Shown: piece by piece, positions 19,552-30,161 of the stretch
Position numbering within the stretch: position 1 is the first letter of the stretch
Layout of the letters: every line of letters begins with the position of its first letter
NCBI RefSeq assembly: GCF_000243095.1
Contig: NZ_AHJE01000020.1
Location: 56,698 to 120,697, forward strand
Origin: Cupriavidus basilensis OR16
GTDB taxonomy: Bacteria; Pseudomonadota; Gammaproteobacteria; Burkholderiales; Burkholderiaceae
Length of the DNA stretch: 64,000 nucleotides
Direction: 5' to 3'
The notes under the pieces: model-generated
Told to the model about the DNA's origin: nothing
The model's input: the letters and a program-made list of their open reading frames with translations, nothing else
The model's database searches: none
Translations under genes and position numbers: made by a program

Positions 19552-20101
19552 GGCGAGGGGCCCGCGGCAGGGGGTCGGGAAAGGCAATGGCATTCAACGA
19601 AAAACGCGCCGCGACCCGGTCTGGGCGCGGCGCGCACATCCACGCGGTTTTTTCGTGCGTCTGCATGCGCTGGGTCAGCAGGTCGGCGGAGGGTTCGTCG
19701 CCGGCGGCGTCAATGGCCGGGAACAGCGAGCGCGCGGTGCGCACCACGGCTTCCTGGCCTTCGACCAGCTTGCGGATCATCTCGGTGGCTTCGGGCACGC
19801 CCTCTTCCTCGGCGATCGACGACAAGCGGGCGTATTCCTTGTACGTGCCCGGTGCCGGGTAGCCCAGCGCGCGGATACGTTCGGCGATCGAATCCACGGC
19901 GAGCGCCAGCTCGGTGTATTGCGTCTCGAACATCAGGTGCAACGTGTTGAACATCGGACCCGTGACGTTCCAGTGGAAGTTATGGGTCTTGAGATAGAGC
20001 GTGTAGGTATCCGCCAGCAACTTGGACAGGCCTTCCGCGATCTTCTTGCGCTCTTTGTCGGAAATGCCGATGTTCACGCTCATCTCATTCTTCTTTGCCA
20101 T
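19544..20101 (-). CDS. dps: Dps-family ferritin-like protein, abnormal C terminus
   Basis: DNA-binding ferritin-like dodecamer that oxidises and stores iron and protects DNA under stress. Residues 1 to about 154 are a normal Dps, with the ferroxidase signature [18 protein letters not shown] near residues 43-60. After HEKTAWM the family normally ends within about 6 residues. Here the frame instead runs through the downstream terminator hairpin and adds about 30 unrelated residues ([12 protein letters not shown] and onward) before stopping inside the ubiA start. The join lies at about 19634-19637, directly at the base of the hairpin, so the last codons, stop codon and spacer appear deleted. The core is probably functional if the deletion is real. 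Confidence 0.88.
   Translation of the reverse strand: MAKKNEMSVNIGISDKERKKIAEGLSKLLADTYTLYLKTHNFHWNVTGPMFNTLHLMFETQYTELALAVDSIAERIRALGYPAPGTYKEYARLSSIAEEEGVPEATEMIRKLVEGQEAVVRTARSLFPAIDAAGDEPSADLLTQRMQTHEKTAWMCAPRPDRVAARFSLNAIAFPDPLPRAPRHV
19597..19634 (-). terminator. Rho-independent terminator of dps
   Basis: A perfect 9-base stem CGCGCCGCG/CGCGGCGCG (19605-19613 and 19626-19634) is followed on the minus strand by TTTTCGTTG. It now lies inside the extended dps frame because of the apparent deletion. Confidence 0.8.
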
Positions 20102-20178
20102 GATAGGTACGCTCCAGTCTGGGGTGGCTCTGACAACTGCCGCGCCACGGGACGCGGCACAACCCGCACATTATGGCA

Positions 20179-20373
20179 TCACCCGGTAAAGCCGGACAAA
20201 CCCGTGGCCGCGTCCATGAACATCGCGACCGCACCCAGCGCGGTCGCCGCCAGCCCGATCTCCGTGCGCCACAACTTGCGCTGCAGGCGCGCCGCGTCCG
20301 CGCGGCGGGGGCTGTCGTGGGCGGCGTGCTGCAACTGCTGAAACTCGCTGACGAACATTCTGAACATGGCCAT
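20179..20373 (-). CDS. Small hypothetical protein between dps and katA
   Basis: A 64-residue protein of unknown function. The start at 20373 (MAMFRMFVSEFQQLQ) has a strong AAGGAG ribosome site 6-7 bases upstream. The N-terminal two thirds is polar and helical, with several Arg and Gln residues. The C-terminal part (about residues 40-60, TEIGLAATALGAVAMFMDAA) is hydrophobic enough for one membrane helix. It lies between two peroxide-stress genes on the same strand, 78 bases downstream of katA and 77 bases upstream of dps, suggesting co-regulation under OxyR. I do not recognise its family. Confidence 0.65.
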   Translation of the reverse strand: MAMFRMFVSEFQQLQHAAHDSPRRADAARLQRKLWRTEIGLAATALGAVAMFMDAATGLSGFTG

Positions 20374-20398
20374 GATGGTTCTCCTTGCCGGGCTTTCA

Positions 20399-20423
20399 GG
20401 GTGGCCCCGGCTCGGGGCCACCC
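20399..20423 (-). terminator. Hairpin downstream of katA
   Basis: A perfect 10-base stem GGGTGGCCCC/GGGGCCACCC with a 5-base loop lies 28 bases after the katA stop. No T tract follows, so it may be an attenuator or RNA-stabilising stem between katA and the small-protein gene. Confidence 0.5.
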
Positions 20424-20450
20424 GCACTGCCTTACTTCATTGCTTGCGCA

Positions 20451-21896
20451 TTACTTGAGGTTGAGCGCGCGCCTGACACCCTCGCCATAAGCCGGATCGG
20501 CCTTGGTGAAGTGCTGCAACTGCACCCGCACGATGTCTTCCGGCACGCCCTGCATGGCCGCCGCGATGTTCGCGTAAAGACGCTGGCGCTGGGCCTCGTC
20601 GAACAGGCGGAACAGCGCGCCCGGCTGGCTGTAGTAATCGCTGTCGACACGGTGGTCGAAGCGGTCGGCCGCGCCGTCCAGGGCCAGGGGCGGCTCGATG
20701 GCGCGCTCGCTGGCGGCGTAGGCGCCCTCGCGGTTCGGCTCGTAGTTGAGCTTGCCGCCCTGGTTGCCGTCCACGCGCATCGCGCCATCGCGGTGGAAGG
20801 TATTGTGGAACGGGCACTTGGGCGCATTGACCGGGATCTGGTTGTGGTTCACGCCCAGGCGATAGCGCTGCGTGTCGCCATAGGAGAACAGCCGGCCCTG
20901 CAGCATCTTGTCGGGCGAGAAGCCGATGCCCGGCACGATGTTGGACGGGTTCATCGCGACCTGCTCCACCTCGGCGAAGTAGTTGTCCGGGTTGCGGTTG
21001 AGCTCCATCACGCCGATGTCGATCAGCGGATAGTCCTTGTGCGGCCACACCTTGGTGAGGTCGAACGGGTTGATGTGGTACTTGGCCGCATCGGCTTCGG
21101 GCATGACCTGCACACGCACGTTCCAGCGCGGGAAGTTGCCGCGCTCGATGTTCTCGAACAGGTCGCGCTGCGCGCTTTCGCGATCGCCCGCCACCACCTT
21201 GGCCGCTTCCTCGTTGGTCCAGTTGGCGATGCCCTGCTGCGACTTGAAATGGAACTTCACCCAGAAACGCTCGTTGGCCGCGTTGATGAACGAGAAGGTA
21301 TGCGAGCCGAAACCATGGATCTGGCGATAGTTCTGCGGCAGGCCACGGTCGCTCATCAGGATGGTGACCTGGTGCAGCGATTCCGGATGGCGCGACCAGA
21401 AATCCCACACGGCGATCGGGTCGCGCAGGTTGGTGCGCGGATTGCGCTTTTGCGTGTGGATGAAATCCGGGAATTTGAGCGGATCGCGCACGAAGAACAC
21501 CGGCGTGTTGTTGCCGACCACGTCCCAGTTGCCTTCATCGGTATAGAACTTGACCGAGAAGCCGCGCACATCGCGCTCGGCGTCGGCCGCGCCACGCTCG
21601 CCCGCCACCGTGGAGAAGCGCATGAACATCGGCGTCTGCTTGCCAACGCTGGCAAAGATCGAGGCCTTGGAAAAGCGCGTGATGTCGTGGGTCACCGTGA
21701 ACGTGCCGTGGGCGCCCGAGCCCTTGGCGTGCACGCGCCGCTCGGGGATGACTTCGCGGTCGAAGTGAGCGAGCTTCTCCAGGAACCACACGTCCTGCAG
21801 CAGCATCGGGCCGCGCGGGCCCGCGGTCTGCGAATTCTGGTTGTCGGCGACCGGCGCGCCGGCGGCGGTGGTGAGAGTGTCCTTGTCCTTGCTCAT
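20451..21896 (-). CDS. katA: Catalase (monofunctional heme, small-subunit)
   Basis: Breaks down hydrogen peroxide to water and oxygen. The 481-residue product belongs to the small-subunit heme catalases. The catalytic histidine is in [12 protein letters not shown] near residue 56, the conserved Asn in [13 protein letters not shown] near residue 129, and the proximal heme-ligand tyrosine in [14 protein letters not shown] near residue 340. No signal peptide is seen, so it is cytosolic. It lies just downstream of oxyR on the same strand, with a palindromic A/T-rich site in its promoter, so peroxide induction through OxyR is likely. Confidence 0.97.
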   Translation of the reverse strand: MSKDKDTLTTAAGAPVADNQNSQTAGPRGPMLLQDVWFLEKLAHFDREVIPERRVHAKGSGAHGTFTVTHDITRFSKASIFASVGKQTPMFMRFSTVAGERGAADAERDVRGFSVKFYTDEGNWDVVGNNTPVFFVRDPLKFPDFIHTQKRNPRTNLRDPIAVWDFWSRHPESLHQVTILMSDRGLPQNYRQIHGFGSHTFSFINAANERFWVKFHFKSQQGIANWTNEEAAKVVAGDRESAQRDLFENIERGNFPRWNVRVQVMPEADAAKYHINPFDLTKVWPHKDYPLIDIGVMELNRNPDNYFAEVEQVAMNPSNIVPGIGFSPDKMLQGRLFSYGDTQRYRLGVNHNQIPVNAPKCPFHNTFHRDGAMRVDGNQGGKLNYEPNREGAYAASERAIEPPLALDGAADRFDHRVDSDYYSQPGALFRLFDEAQRQRLYANIAAAMQGVPEDIVRVQLQHFTKADPAYGEGVRRALNLK

Positions 21897-21965
21897 CTTG
21901 GCCTTATTTTTTCGTGGGTTGGAACGGGGAAGTCTGGCTGGATGCAGGAAGTCTACGGGATGGCT

Positions 21966-21984
21966 ATTGAATTACAAATTCAAT
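21966..21984. promoter_or_regulatory. Palindromic site in the katA promoter, candidate OxyR operator
   Basis: A perfect 8-3-8 inverted repeat, ATTGAATT-ACA-AATTCAAT, lies 70-88 bases upstream of katA. It is flanked by CTAT and ATAG-like tetramers (around 21964 and 22000), in an A/T-rich island unlike the surrounding GC-rich DNA. OxyR contacts spaced ATAG-type elements, and oxyR is the adjacent gene, so an OxyR site is the best guess. The palindrome itself is seen directly. Confidence 0.5.
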
Positions 21985-22100
21985 TATTTCTAACTATGAA
22001 ATAGAGCATGCCTATGCGTTGGCTGCGCGCCAGCATGGCATAGGACCAAGAGCCAGTGAAGTTAGAAAAATCGTGAGGGGAGAAAGACGAAGGCAGGAGA

Positions 22101-22128
22101 GCCTGCCGCCAGCACGGCGGCGGCAGGC
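22101..22128 (-). terminator. Hairpin downstream of oxyR
   Basis: A perfect stem GCCTGCCGCC/GGCGGCAGGC lies 10 bases after the oxyR stop. There is no T tract, so it would be a weak or Rho-assisted terminator separating oxyR from the katA promoter. Confidence 0.5.
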
Positions 22129-22137
22129 CGGGCGCGC

Positions 22138-23088
22138 TCAGGCCGCTTCAGCCAGTTCCTTGGCCAGCATGCTGACACCTGGCAAGTCGCAGGCAGCCAC
22201 CGCGCGGCGCAACGCTTCCATGGCCGGCAGGCGGGTAAAGCTCTTGCGCCAGGCCAGTACCACGCGCCGGTCGGGCACGGGATCGGTAAAGGGCACGTAG
22301 GCCAGCAGGTCGTTCTTGTTGGGCTTCAGGTCCGGCACCGAAGTCCGTGGCAGAACAGTGATGCCGACGCCACTTGCGACCATATGGCGGATGGTTTCCA
22401 GCGAGGAGCCTTCGAAGGTCTTCTGGATGCCGTCGGCCGCCTGCGAGAAGCGCGACAGCTCCGGGCACACGCCCAGCACCTGGTCGCGGAAACAATGTCC
22501 GCTGCCCAGCAGCAGCATGGTCTGCTGCTTGAGCTCATCGGGATCCACCTTGCCGGCATGCTCCAGATGGTGGCCGCGCGGTACCGCCACGACGAACGGC
22601 TCGTCATAGAGCGGTTGCACGGTCAGCCCGGAATCGGCAAAAGGCTCGGCCATGATGGCGCAATCGATCTCGCCCTGCTTGAGCAGCTCGATCAGCTTGA
22701 CCGTGTAGTTTTCCTGCAGCATCAGCGGCATCTGCGGCACCGTCTGGATCATTTCCTTGACCAGCGTGGGCAGCAGGTAGGGCCCGATGGTGTAGATCAC
22801 GCCGAGGCGCAACGGCCCGGCCAGCGGATCCTTGCCCTGCTTGGCGATCTCGCGGATGGCCATGGTCTGCTCCAGCACGCGCTGTGCCTGCGCCACGATC
22901 TGCTCGCCGATCGGCGTCACCGAGACTTCGGAGGTGCCGCGCTCGAAGATCTGCACATTGAGTTCGTCTTCCAGCTTCTTGATCGCCACCGACAGCGTCG
23001 GCTGCGACACGAAGCAGGCTTCGGCCGCCCGGCCGAAATGGCGCTCGCGCGCTACGGCGACGATGTACTTGAGTTCGGTGAGCGTCAT
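22138..23088 (-). CDS. oxyR: Hydrogen peroxide-sensing regulator OxyR
   Basis: LysR-type activator or repressor of peroxide-defence genes. The 316-residue product has the N-terminal helix-turn-helix (FGRAAEACFVSQPTLSVAIK near residues 18-37). The regulatory domain carries the two redox cysteines in GSGHCFRDQVLGVCPELSR near residues 199 and 208, the spacing known for OxyR. It sits between recG upstream and katA downstream, all on one strand, with 133 bases to recG. It is expected to control katA and dps here. Confidence 0.97.
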   Translation of the reverse strand: MTLTELKYIVAVARERHFGRAAEACFVSQPTLSVAIKKLEDELNVQIFERGTSEVSVTPIGEQIVAQAQRVLEQTMAIREIAKQGKDPLAGPLRLGVIYTIGPYLLPTLVKEMIQTVPQMPLMLQENYTVKLIELLKQGEIDCAIMAEPFADSGLTVQPLYDEPFVVAVPRGHHLEHAGKVDPDELKQQTMLLLGSGHCFRDQVLGVCPELSRFSQAADGIQKTFEGSSLETIRHMVASGVGITVLPRTSVPDLKPNKNDLLAYVPFTDPVPDRRVVLAWRKSFTRLPAMEALRRAVAACDLPGVSMLAKELAEAA

Positions 23089-23221
23089 GACTTATCAATT
23101 TCCATTAAGCGATAGATTTTACCTTCGATTCGACGTTCTGTCAGAGATCCCAAGCAAGGCGGCGCGAGCGATACCGGATGGCAACCAGATGGCCCGCGCA
23201 TGGGGAGACCCTGCCATCACA

Positions 23222-25363
23222 TCACGCCTTCAGGTAGTGTTCCCTGCCGCCCAGCCAGCGCAGCAAGTGCGCTTCTACCGCCTCCGGAAAGCGCAACAGC
23301 ATCAGCTCGGCGGCCTCCTGCGCATAGTCCACCAGCCAGGCATCGGTGTTGAGATCGGCGAAACGCAGCATCGCCTCGCCGGACTGGCGCGCGCCGAGGA
23401 ACTCGCCCGGGCCGCGTATTTGCAGGTCGCGCCGGGCGATCTCGAAGCCGTCGGTGGTTTCGCGCATGGTTGCCAGGCGCTCGCGCCCGGTGGGCGACAG
23501 CGGTGCCTGGTACATCAGCAGGCAGACCGATTCCGCGCTGCCCCGCCCTACCCGGCCGCGCAACTGGTGCAGTTGCGCCAGGCCAAAGCGCTCGGCATGC
23601 TCGATCACCATCAACGAGGCGTTGGGCACGTCCACCCCCACCTCGATCACGGTGGTGGCCACCAGCACCTGCAGGCGGTTGGCCGTGAAGTCTTCCATCA
23701 CCGCGGCCTTCTCCGCCGGTGGCAGGCGCCCGTGCACCAGTCCCACCTTGAGCTCGGGCAAGGCGGCGACCAGGGTTTCATAGGTTTCCACCGCGGTCTG
23801 CAGTTGCAGCGCCTCGCTCTCCTCGATCAGCGGGCAGACCCAGTAGACCTGGCGGCCATCGGCGGCGGCGTGGTGCACGCGCTCGATCACCTCGTCGCGG
23901 CGCGCGTCGTTGACCAGCCGGGTCACCACCGGCGTGCGCCCGGGCGGCAATTCGTCGATCACCGAGACGTCGAGGTCGGCGTAGTAGGTCATGGCCAGCG
24001 TGCGCGGGATCGGCGTGGCCGACATCATCAACTGGTGCGGCACGGTTTCCGCAATCTTGCCGGTCTTCCCCTGCGCGGCGGCGGCGTCGGGATCGGCCTT
24101 GCCGCGCAGCGCCAGGCGCTGGGCCACGCCGAAGCGATGCTGCTCATCGACCACGGACAAGCCCAGGCGGGCAAACTTGACGCTGTCCTGGATCAGCGCG
24201 TGGGTGCCGATGGCCAGCTTGGCCTCGCCGGACTCGACCTTGGCCGCGGCCTCGCGCTTGGCGCGCGTCTTCAGGCTGCCGGCCAGCCACACCACCGGCA
24301 CGCCCAGCGGCTCCAGCCAGGCGGAAAGCTTGCGGAAATGCTGCTCGGCCAGGATTTCGGTCGGCGCCATCAGCGCGGCCTGGTAGCCGGCATCGATGGC
24401 CTGGCAGGCGGCCAGCGCCGCCACGATGGTCTTGCCGCTGCCAACGTCGCCCTGCAACAGGCGGTGCATCGGATGGGGCGCGCCCATGTCCTTGGCGATT
24501 TCCTCCACCACGCGCTGCTGCGCGCCGGTCAGCTTGAACGGCAGCGCCGCCAGGAAGGCGCTCAGTAGCCCCCCCTCGCGGCGCGGCATGGGCGGCGCGC
24601 TCTTGTCGCGCCGCGCCGCCTGGGAGCGCTTGAGGGAGAGCTGCTGCGCCAGCAGTTCATCGAGCTTGATGCGTTGCCAGGCCGGGTGCGAGCGCTCGAT
24701 CAGCGCGTGCTCGTCCACCTCCTGGGGCGGCGAGTGCAGCAGGCGCAAGCACTCCGGCAAGGCCTGCAGCTTGAGCTGGCCCAGCGGGCCTTGCAGCACG
24801 GGCAACGGCAGGGTCTCCGGCAGCGGCGTGCGCGCCAGCGCGCCGCCGATGGCTTTCAGCGCCTCGCCGGGCGTCACCGCGCGCACCGTGGGATGGACCA
24901 TCTCCGCGCCGAAGAAGCCGCCGCGCAGCTCGCCGCGCACCCGCAGGCAGGCGCCTTCGGCCATCAGCTGGGCCTGGCTGCCGTAGAAATTGAGGAAGCG
25001 CAGCGTCAGTTCGCCGGTATCGTCGGCGATCTTGACCACCATCTGGCGGCGCGGGCGCAGGCTGACCTCGTTGGAGGCGACCACGCCCTCGACCTGCACC
25101 GTCAGCCCCATCCCCGCGCGCCCGATGGCATCGGCGATCGGCAGCAGCGTGGTCTCGTCCTCATAGCGCATCGGCAGGTGCAGCACCAGGTCGACATCGC
25201 GCTTGAGGCCGAGCTTGTGCAGCCTGGCCATGGCCGAGGACGGCTTGCCGGCGGCAGCGCCCTTGGCCGCCGCCTTGCCCGCACGGCCCGGCTTGTCGCC
25301 GGCGCGTGCCGCGGGCAGGCTGTCGGTGGTTTCCGGGATTCGGTCGGGAGCGGTTCCTGGCAT
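23222..25363 (-). CDS. recG: ATP-dependent DNA helicase RecG
   Basis: Remodels stalled forks and branched DNA in recombination repair. The chosen start gives 713 residues. The wedge/OB domain occupies roughly residues 100-200 ([20 protein letters not shown]). The helicase domains carry Walker [24 protein letters not shown] and the motif VI region QLRGRVGRG. The first 45 residues are Pro/Ala/Lys-rich and not conserved, so the start is uncertain: in-frame starts exist upstream to 25468 and the core would also fit a later one. It is divergent from queA and precedes oxyR on the same strand. Confidence 0.95.
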   Translation of the reverse strand: MPGTAPDRIPETTDSLPAARAGDKPGRAGKAAAKGAAAGKPSSAMARLHKLGLKRDVDLVLHLPMRYEDETTLLPIADAIGRAGMGLTVQVEGVVASNEVSLRPRRQMVVKIADDTGELTLRFLNFYGSQAQLMAEGACLRVRGELRGGFFGAEMVHPTVRAVTPGEALKAIGGALARTPLPETLPLPVLQGPLGQLKLQALPECLRLLHSPPQEVDEHALIERSHPAWQRIKLDELLAQQLSLKRSQAARRDKSAPPMPRREGGLLSAFLAALPFKLTGAQQRVVEEIAKDMGAPHPMHRLLQGDVGSGKTIVAALAACQAIDAGYQAALMAPTEILAEQHFRKLSAWLEPLGVPVVWLAGSLKTRAKREAAAKVESGEAKLAIGTHALIQDSVKFARLGLSVVDEQHRFGVAQRLALRGKADPDAAAAQGKTGKIAETVPHQLMMSATPIPRTLAMTYYADLDVSVIDELPPGRTPVVTRLVNDARRDEVIERVHHAAADGRQVYWVCPLIEESEALQLQTAVETYETLVAALPELKVGLVHGRLPPAEKAAVMEDFTANRLQVLVATTVIEVGVDVPNASLMVIEHAERFGLAQLHQLRGRVGRGSAESVCLLMYQAPLSPTGRERLATMRETTDGFEIARRDLQIRGPGEFLGARQSGEAMLRFADLNTDAWLVDYAQEAAELMLLRFPEAVEAHLLRWLGGREHYLKA

Positions 25364-25544
25364 CTGGGGCGTGGCTGGCGATTCGGGTCGGGGCGCGAGC
25401 CTGGTGGCACGCTCTGGTTGGCGCAAATACGCGACATCACGCGCGCCCGGGCGGCGGGGCCGCCCCAAGCCTTACAATATCGGATTCGCCGATTGTACCT
25501 ATGCCGGCCGCGCCACCGCGCGGTCTGCGGCCGTTTTTGCCCCC

Positions 25545-26594
25545 ATGATGCTGACGCTGTCCGATTTTGACTTTGCCCTCCCGCCCGAATTGATCGCCCA
25601 GACCGCCTTGCCGGAGCGCGGCGCGAGCCGGCTGCTGGTAGTGGATGCGGACGCCCGGGAAGGCACTACCCGCCTCACAGACCGCGCGTTCACCGACATC
25701 GTCGACTACCTGCGTCCCAATGATTTGCTGGTGTTCAATGACACCCGCGTCATCAAGGCGCGCTTCTTCGGGCAAAAGGGCAGCGGCGGCAAGGTCGAGG
25801 TGCTGGTCGAGCGGGTGCTGGACAGCCACACCGTGCTGGCCCAGGTGCGCGCCTCCAAGACGCCGCCCGTGGGCAGCCTGCTGCGCCTGGCGGATGCCTT
25901 CGACGTCACAGTCGGCCCGCGCGTGGACCAGTTCTTCACGCTCACCTTCCCGGAGCCGGCGCTGGACCTGATCGAGCGCCACGGCCGCCTGCCGCTGCCG
26001 CCGTACATCACCCACGACCCCGACGCCTTCGACGAAACCCGTTACCAGACGGTCTACGCCCGCGCCCCCGGCGCGGTGGCCGCGCCCACCGCCGGCCTGC
26101 ATTTCGACGAGGCCCTGTTCGCCCGGCTCGATGCGATGGGCGTGCGCCGCGGCTTCCTGACCCTGCACGTGGGCGCCGGCACCTTCCAGCCGGTGCGCAC
26201 CGAGAACCTGGCCGAGCACAAGATGCACGCCGAGTGGTACGAAGTCTCGGACGCGCTGGCCCAGGCCGTGCGCGACACGCGCGCGGCCGGTGGCCGGGTG
26301 ATCGCGGTCGGCACCACGTCCCTGCGCGCGCTCGAGTCCGCCGGCGCCGCCGATGGCACGCTGGCCGCCGGCCGTGGCGACACCGAAATCTTCATCACGC
26401 CCGGCTATCGTTTCCGGGTGGTCGATGCGCTGATCACCAACTTCCACCTGCCCAAGTCGACCTTGCTGATGCTGGTATCGGCGCTGGCCGGGGTGGAGCC
26501 CATCCGCGCCGCCTACCGCCATGCGGTGGCCGAGCGCTACCGCTTCTTCAGCTACGGCGACGCCATGCTGCTGACGCGCCAGCCCCAGCCCTGA
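25545..26594 (+). CDS. queA: S-adenosylmethionine:tRNA ribosyltransferase-isomerase QueA
   Basis: Makes epoxyqueuosine in tRNA by transferring and isomerising the ribosyl group of SAM onto 7-aminomethyl-7-deazaguanine. The 349-residue product is full length and shows [20 protein letters not shown] at the N terminus, [15 protein letters not shown] near residue 60, PTAGLHF near residue 182, and the C-terminal [16 protein letters not shown]. Two adjacent ATG codons (25545, 25548) are possible starts. It lies 40 bases upstream of tgt, the preceding enzyme in the same pathway. Confidence 0.96.
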   Translation: MMLTLSDFDFALPPELIAQTALPERGASRLLVVDADAREGTTRLTDRAFTDIVDYLRPNDLLVFNDTRVIKARFFGQKGSGGKVEVLVERVLDSHTVLAQVRASKTPPVGSLLRLADAFDVTVGPRVDQFFTLTFPEPALDLIERHGRLPLPPYITHDPDAFDETRYQTVYARAPGAVAAPTAGLHFDEALFARLDAMGVRRGFLTLHVGAGTFQPVRTENLAEHKMHAEWYEVSDALAQAVRDTRAAGGRVIAVGTTSLRALESAGAADGTLAAGRGDTEIFITPGYRFRVVDALITNFHLPKSTLLMLVSALAGVEPIRAAYRHAVAERYRFFSYGDAMLLTRQPQP

Positions 26595-26619
26595 GCGCGC
26601 CGCGCCAGCCCGAACCTGA

Positions 26620-27512
<893 letters not shown>

Positions 27513-27717
27513 CGCCGTGCAGGGGCCGGCGAGTCCCGGCTTGAACTTTCTGCACGGCACCGGTCGAACACCGGTGCCCGCGGCCGTCAAGCGGCCCGCA
27601 AGGCGCTCCGAACAAACCCGTACTACACCGTAAATGCCCGGATCGGGCATGGAATGCGGTTGCAAGCGGGTGGTAGAATAACCGACTAACTGATTGATTT
27701 TGTGACGGAGAAGCAAC

Positions 27718-28047
27718 GTGCTGATTTCTAACGCATTTGCCCAGACTGCCGGTGTCACCGGCGGCGCGGCGGGTGGCCTGATGAGTTTCCTGCCTATCAT
27801 CCTGATGTTCGCGGTGCTGTGGTTCATCATGATCCGGCCGCAGATGAAGCGCCAGAAAGAATCGAAGGCAATGCTGGAAGCCCTGGCCAAGAACGATGAA
27901 GTCGTGACCGCCGGCGGCATTCTCGGCCGTGTCACCAAGGTCAACGAGCAATACGTGACCGTCGAAATCGCCGCTGGCACCGAAATCACGGTGCAAAAGA
28001 GCGCGGTTACCACGGTGCTGCCCAAGGGCTCGCTGAAGTCGCTCTGA
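27718..28047 (+). CDS. yajC: Preprotein translocase accessory subunit YajC
   Basis: Small inner-membrane partner of SecDF in protein export. The 109-residue product has one membrane helix (FLPIILMFAVLWFIMIRPQM near residues 24-43) followed by the conserved cytosolic part KNDEVVTAGGILGRVTKV. It starts with GTG, preceded by the ribosome site GGAG. It stands between tgt and secD, the standard tgt-yajC-secD-secF order. Confidence 0.96.
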   Translation: MLISNAFAQTAGVTGGAAGGLMSFLPIILMFAVLWFIMIRPQMKRQKESKAMLEALAKNDEVVTAGGILGRVTKVNEQYVTVEIAAGTEITVQKSAVTTVLPKGSLKSL

Positions 28048-28284
28048 GCACCGCGGCCGCGGGCGTGGCGTTGCTTGACCCAGGCGCCGCCCAGCTTCTC
28101 CCGCACCGCCTGCCTGCTGTTTCGCCCTTCCCGGCACGCCTTTAGCGCGCGTGCCCCCGCAGCCGCCTGATCCAGCACGGGTTATCCGTGGATGCCAGGC
28201 GGCTGTTTGCCAACCGGTGCGGTGGTGCCAACTGCCCGCTGACGGTCTCGTCGGCACCGCCAACCGAAGAACGACTGGCCAAAG

Positions 28285-30156
28285 ATGAATCGTTATCCGC
28301 TTTGGAAATACCTTGTGATCCTGGTGGCTCTGGCCATCGGCATTACCTATACGCTGCCGAACTTCTTCGGCGAGGCGCCTGCCGTGCAGGTCTCCTCCGC
28401 CAAGGCCACGGTCAAGGTCGACCTGGCCATGCAGAAGCAGATCGAACAGATCCTGGCGCAGAACAACCTGCAGCCCGATGGCATGTTCTTCGACCTGAAC
28501 GGCCAGTCCGGCTCTGTCAAGGCGCGCTTTCAAACGCCCGACGAGCAGCTCAAGGCCAAGGACATCCTGAGCCGTTCGCTCAACCCCGATCCCAACGACC
28601 CCACCTACGTGGTGGCGCTGAACCTGCTGTCGGGTTCGCCGCGCTGGCTCACTGCCATGCACGCGCTGCCGATGTACCTGGGCCTGGACTTGCGCGGTGG
28701 CGTGCACTTCCTGCTGCAGGTGGACATGAAGGGCGCGGTCGACAAGAAGCTCGACAGCCTGGCCGGCGACGCCCGCACCCTGCTGCGCGACAAGGGCATC
28801 CGCCACGGCGGCATCGACCGCGACGGCGACCGCCTGACGGTGCGCTTCAACAATGCCGACGACGCCGCCAAGGCACGCGGCATCCTGGCCGACAACCTGC
28901 GCGAGCTGACCTTCACCCCGGATGGCAACAACATTTCCGGCGTGTTTACCGATGCGGCGCGCAAGGCGGTGCAGGATTCGGCGGTCAAGCAGAACATCAC
29001 CACCCTGCACAACCGGGTCAACGAGCTCGGCGTGGCCGAGCCGGTGATCCAGCAGCAAGGCGCCGACCGCATCGTGGTGCAGCTGCCCGGCGTGCAGGAT
29101 ACCGCCAAGGCCAAGGACATCATCGGCCGCACCGCCACGCTGGAAGCCCGTCTGGCCGACCCCGACGCGCCGCGCAACCCGCGCCCGGGCGACCCGATCC
29201 CCTTTGGCAGCGAGCTGTTCACGCAAGGCAACGGCGCCCCGGTGGTGCTCAAGAAGCAGGTGATCTTCACCGGCGACCGCATCGAAAGCGCTTCGGCAGG
29301 CTTCGACCAGAACCAACGCGCCTCGGTCAACATCAAGCTCGATGCCCAGGGCGGCCGCGTGCTGCGCGACATCTCGCGCGAGAACATCGGCAAGCCGATG
29401 GGCATCGTGCTGTTCGAGAAGGGCAAGGGCGAAGTGCTGACGGTGGCAACGATCCAGTCGGAACTGGGCTCCAGCTTCCAGATCACCGGCTCGTACTCCA
29501 CCGAAGCCGCCAACGACCTGGCCCTGCTGCTGCGCGCCGGCTCGCTGGCCGCGCCGATGGAAATCATCGAAGAACGCACCATCGGCCCGTCGCTGGGCGC
29601 GGACAACATCAAGAAGGGCTTTGACTCGGTGGCCTACGGCTTCGGCGCCATTGCGGTCTTCATGATGCTGTACTACATGCTGTTCGGTGTGTTCTCGGTG
29701 GCCGCGCTGGCCGTCAACCTGCTGCTGCTGGTGGCGGTGCTGTCGATGCTGCAGGCCACGCTGACGCTGCCTGGCATCGCCGCTATCGCGCTGGTGCTCG
29801 GCATGGCCATTGACGCCAACGTGCTGATCAACGAGCGGATCCGCGAGGAATTGCGCGCGGGCGCCTCGCCGCAGATGGCGATCGCCGTCGGCTTCGACCG
29901 CGCCTGGGCCACCATCCTGGACTCCAACGTGACCACGCTGATCGCGGGCCTGGCGCTGCTGGCCTTCGGTTCCGGCCCGGTGCGCGGCTTTGCCGTGGTG
30001 CACTGCCTGGGCATCATGACCTCGATGTTCTCGGCGGTGTTCTTCAACCGCGGCCTGGTGAACCTCTGGTACGGCCGCAAGAAGAAGCTGCAAAGCGTGG
30101 CGATCGGCCAGATCTGGAAGCCGGGCTCGGACAGCCAGGGCACCATCGCCAAATAA
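28285..30156 (+). CDS. secD: Protein translocase subunit SecD
   Basis: Inner-membrane subunit that uses the proton gradient to pull exported proteins across. The 623-residue product starts with a membrane helix (YLVILVALAIGITYTLPNFF). A large periplasmic region follows, with LGLDLRGGVHFLLQVDMKGA near residue 130, and then five C-terminal helices containing the conserved GMAIDANVLINERIREEL near residue 512. Length and order are normal. The 237-base gap after yajC shows no clear terminator. secF follows after 5 bases or more. Confidence 0.97.
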   Translation: MNRYPLWKYLVILVALAIGITYTLPNFFGEAPAVQVSSAKATVKVDLAMQKQIEQILAQNNLQPDGMFFDLNGQSGSVKARFQTPDEQLKAKDILSRSLNPDPNDPTYVVALNLLSGSPRWLTAMHALPMYLGLDLRGGVHFLLQVDMKGAVDKKLDSLAGDARTLLRDKGIRHGGIDRDGDRLTVRFNNADDAAKARGILADNLRELTFTPDGNNISGVFTDAARKAVQDSAVKQNITTLHNRVNELGVAEPVIQQQGADRIVVQLPGVQDTAKAKDIIGRTATLEARLADPDAPRNPRPGDPIPFGSELFTQGNGAPVVLKKQVIFTGDRIESASAGFDQNQRASVNIKLDAQGGRVLRDISRENIGKPMGIVLFEKGKGEVLTVATIQSELGSSFQITGSYSTEAANDLALLLRAGSLAAPMEIIEERTIGPSLGADNIKKGFDSVAYGFGAIAVFMMLYYMLFGVFSVAALAVNLLLLVAVLSMLQATLTLPGIAAIALVLGMAIDANVLINERIREELRAGASPQMAIAVGFDRAWATILDSNVTTLIAGLALLAFGSGPVRGFAVVHCLGIMTSMFSAVFFNRGLVNLWYGRKKKLQSVAIGQIWKPGSDSQGTIAK

Positions 30157-30161
30157 GCATC

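Noticed and set aside
18690..20341. Plus-strand frames opposite ubiA and dps (for example 19175-20341)
   Set aside because: Opposite conserved genes with His/Arg-rich composition; no start context.
20385..22004. A 539-residue plus-strand frame opposite katA
   Set aside because: Fully covered by the conserved catalase gene on the other strand; composition is that of an antisense frame.
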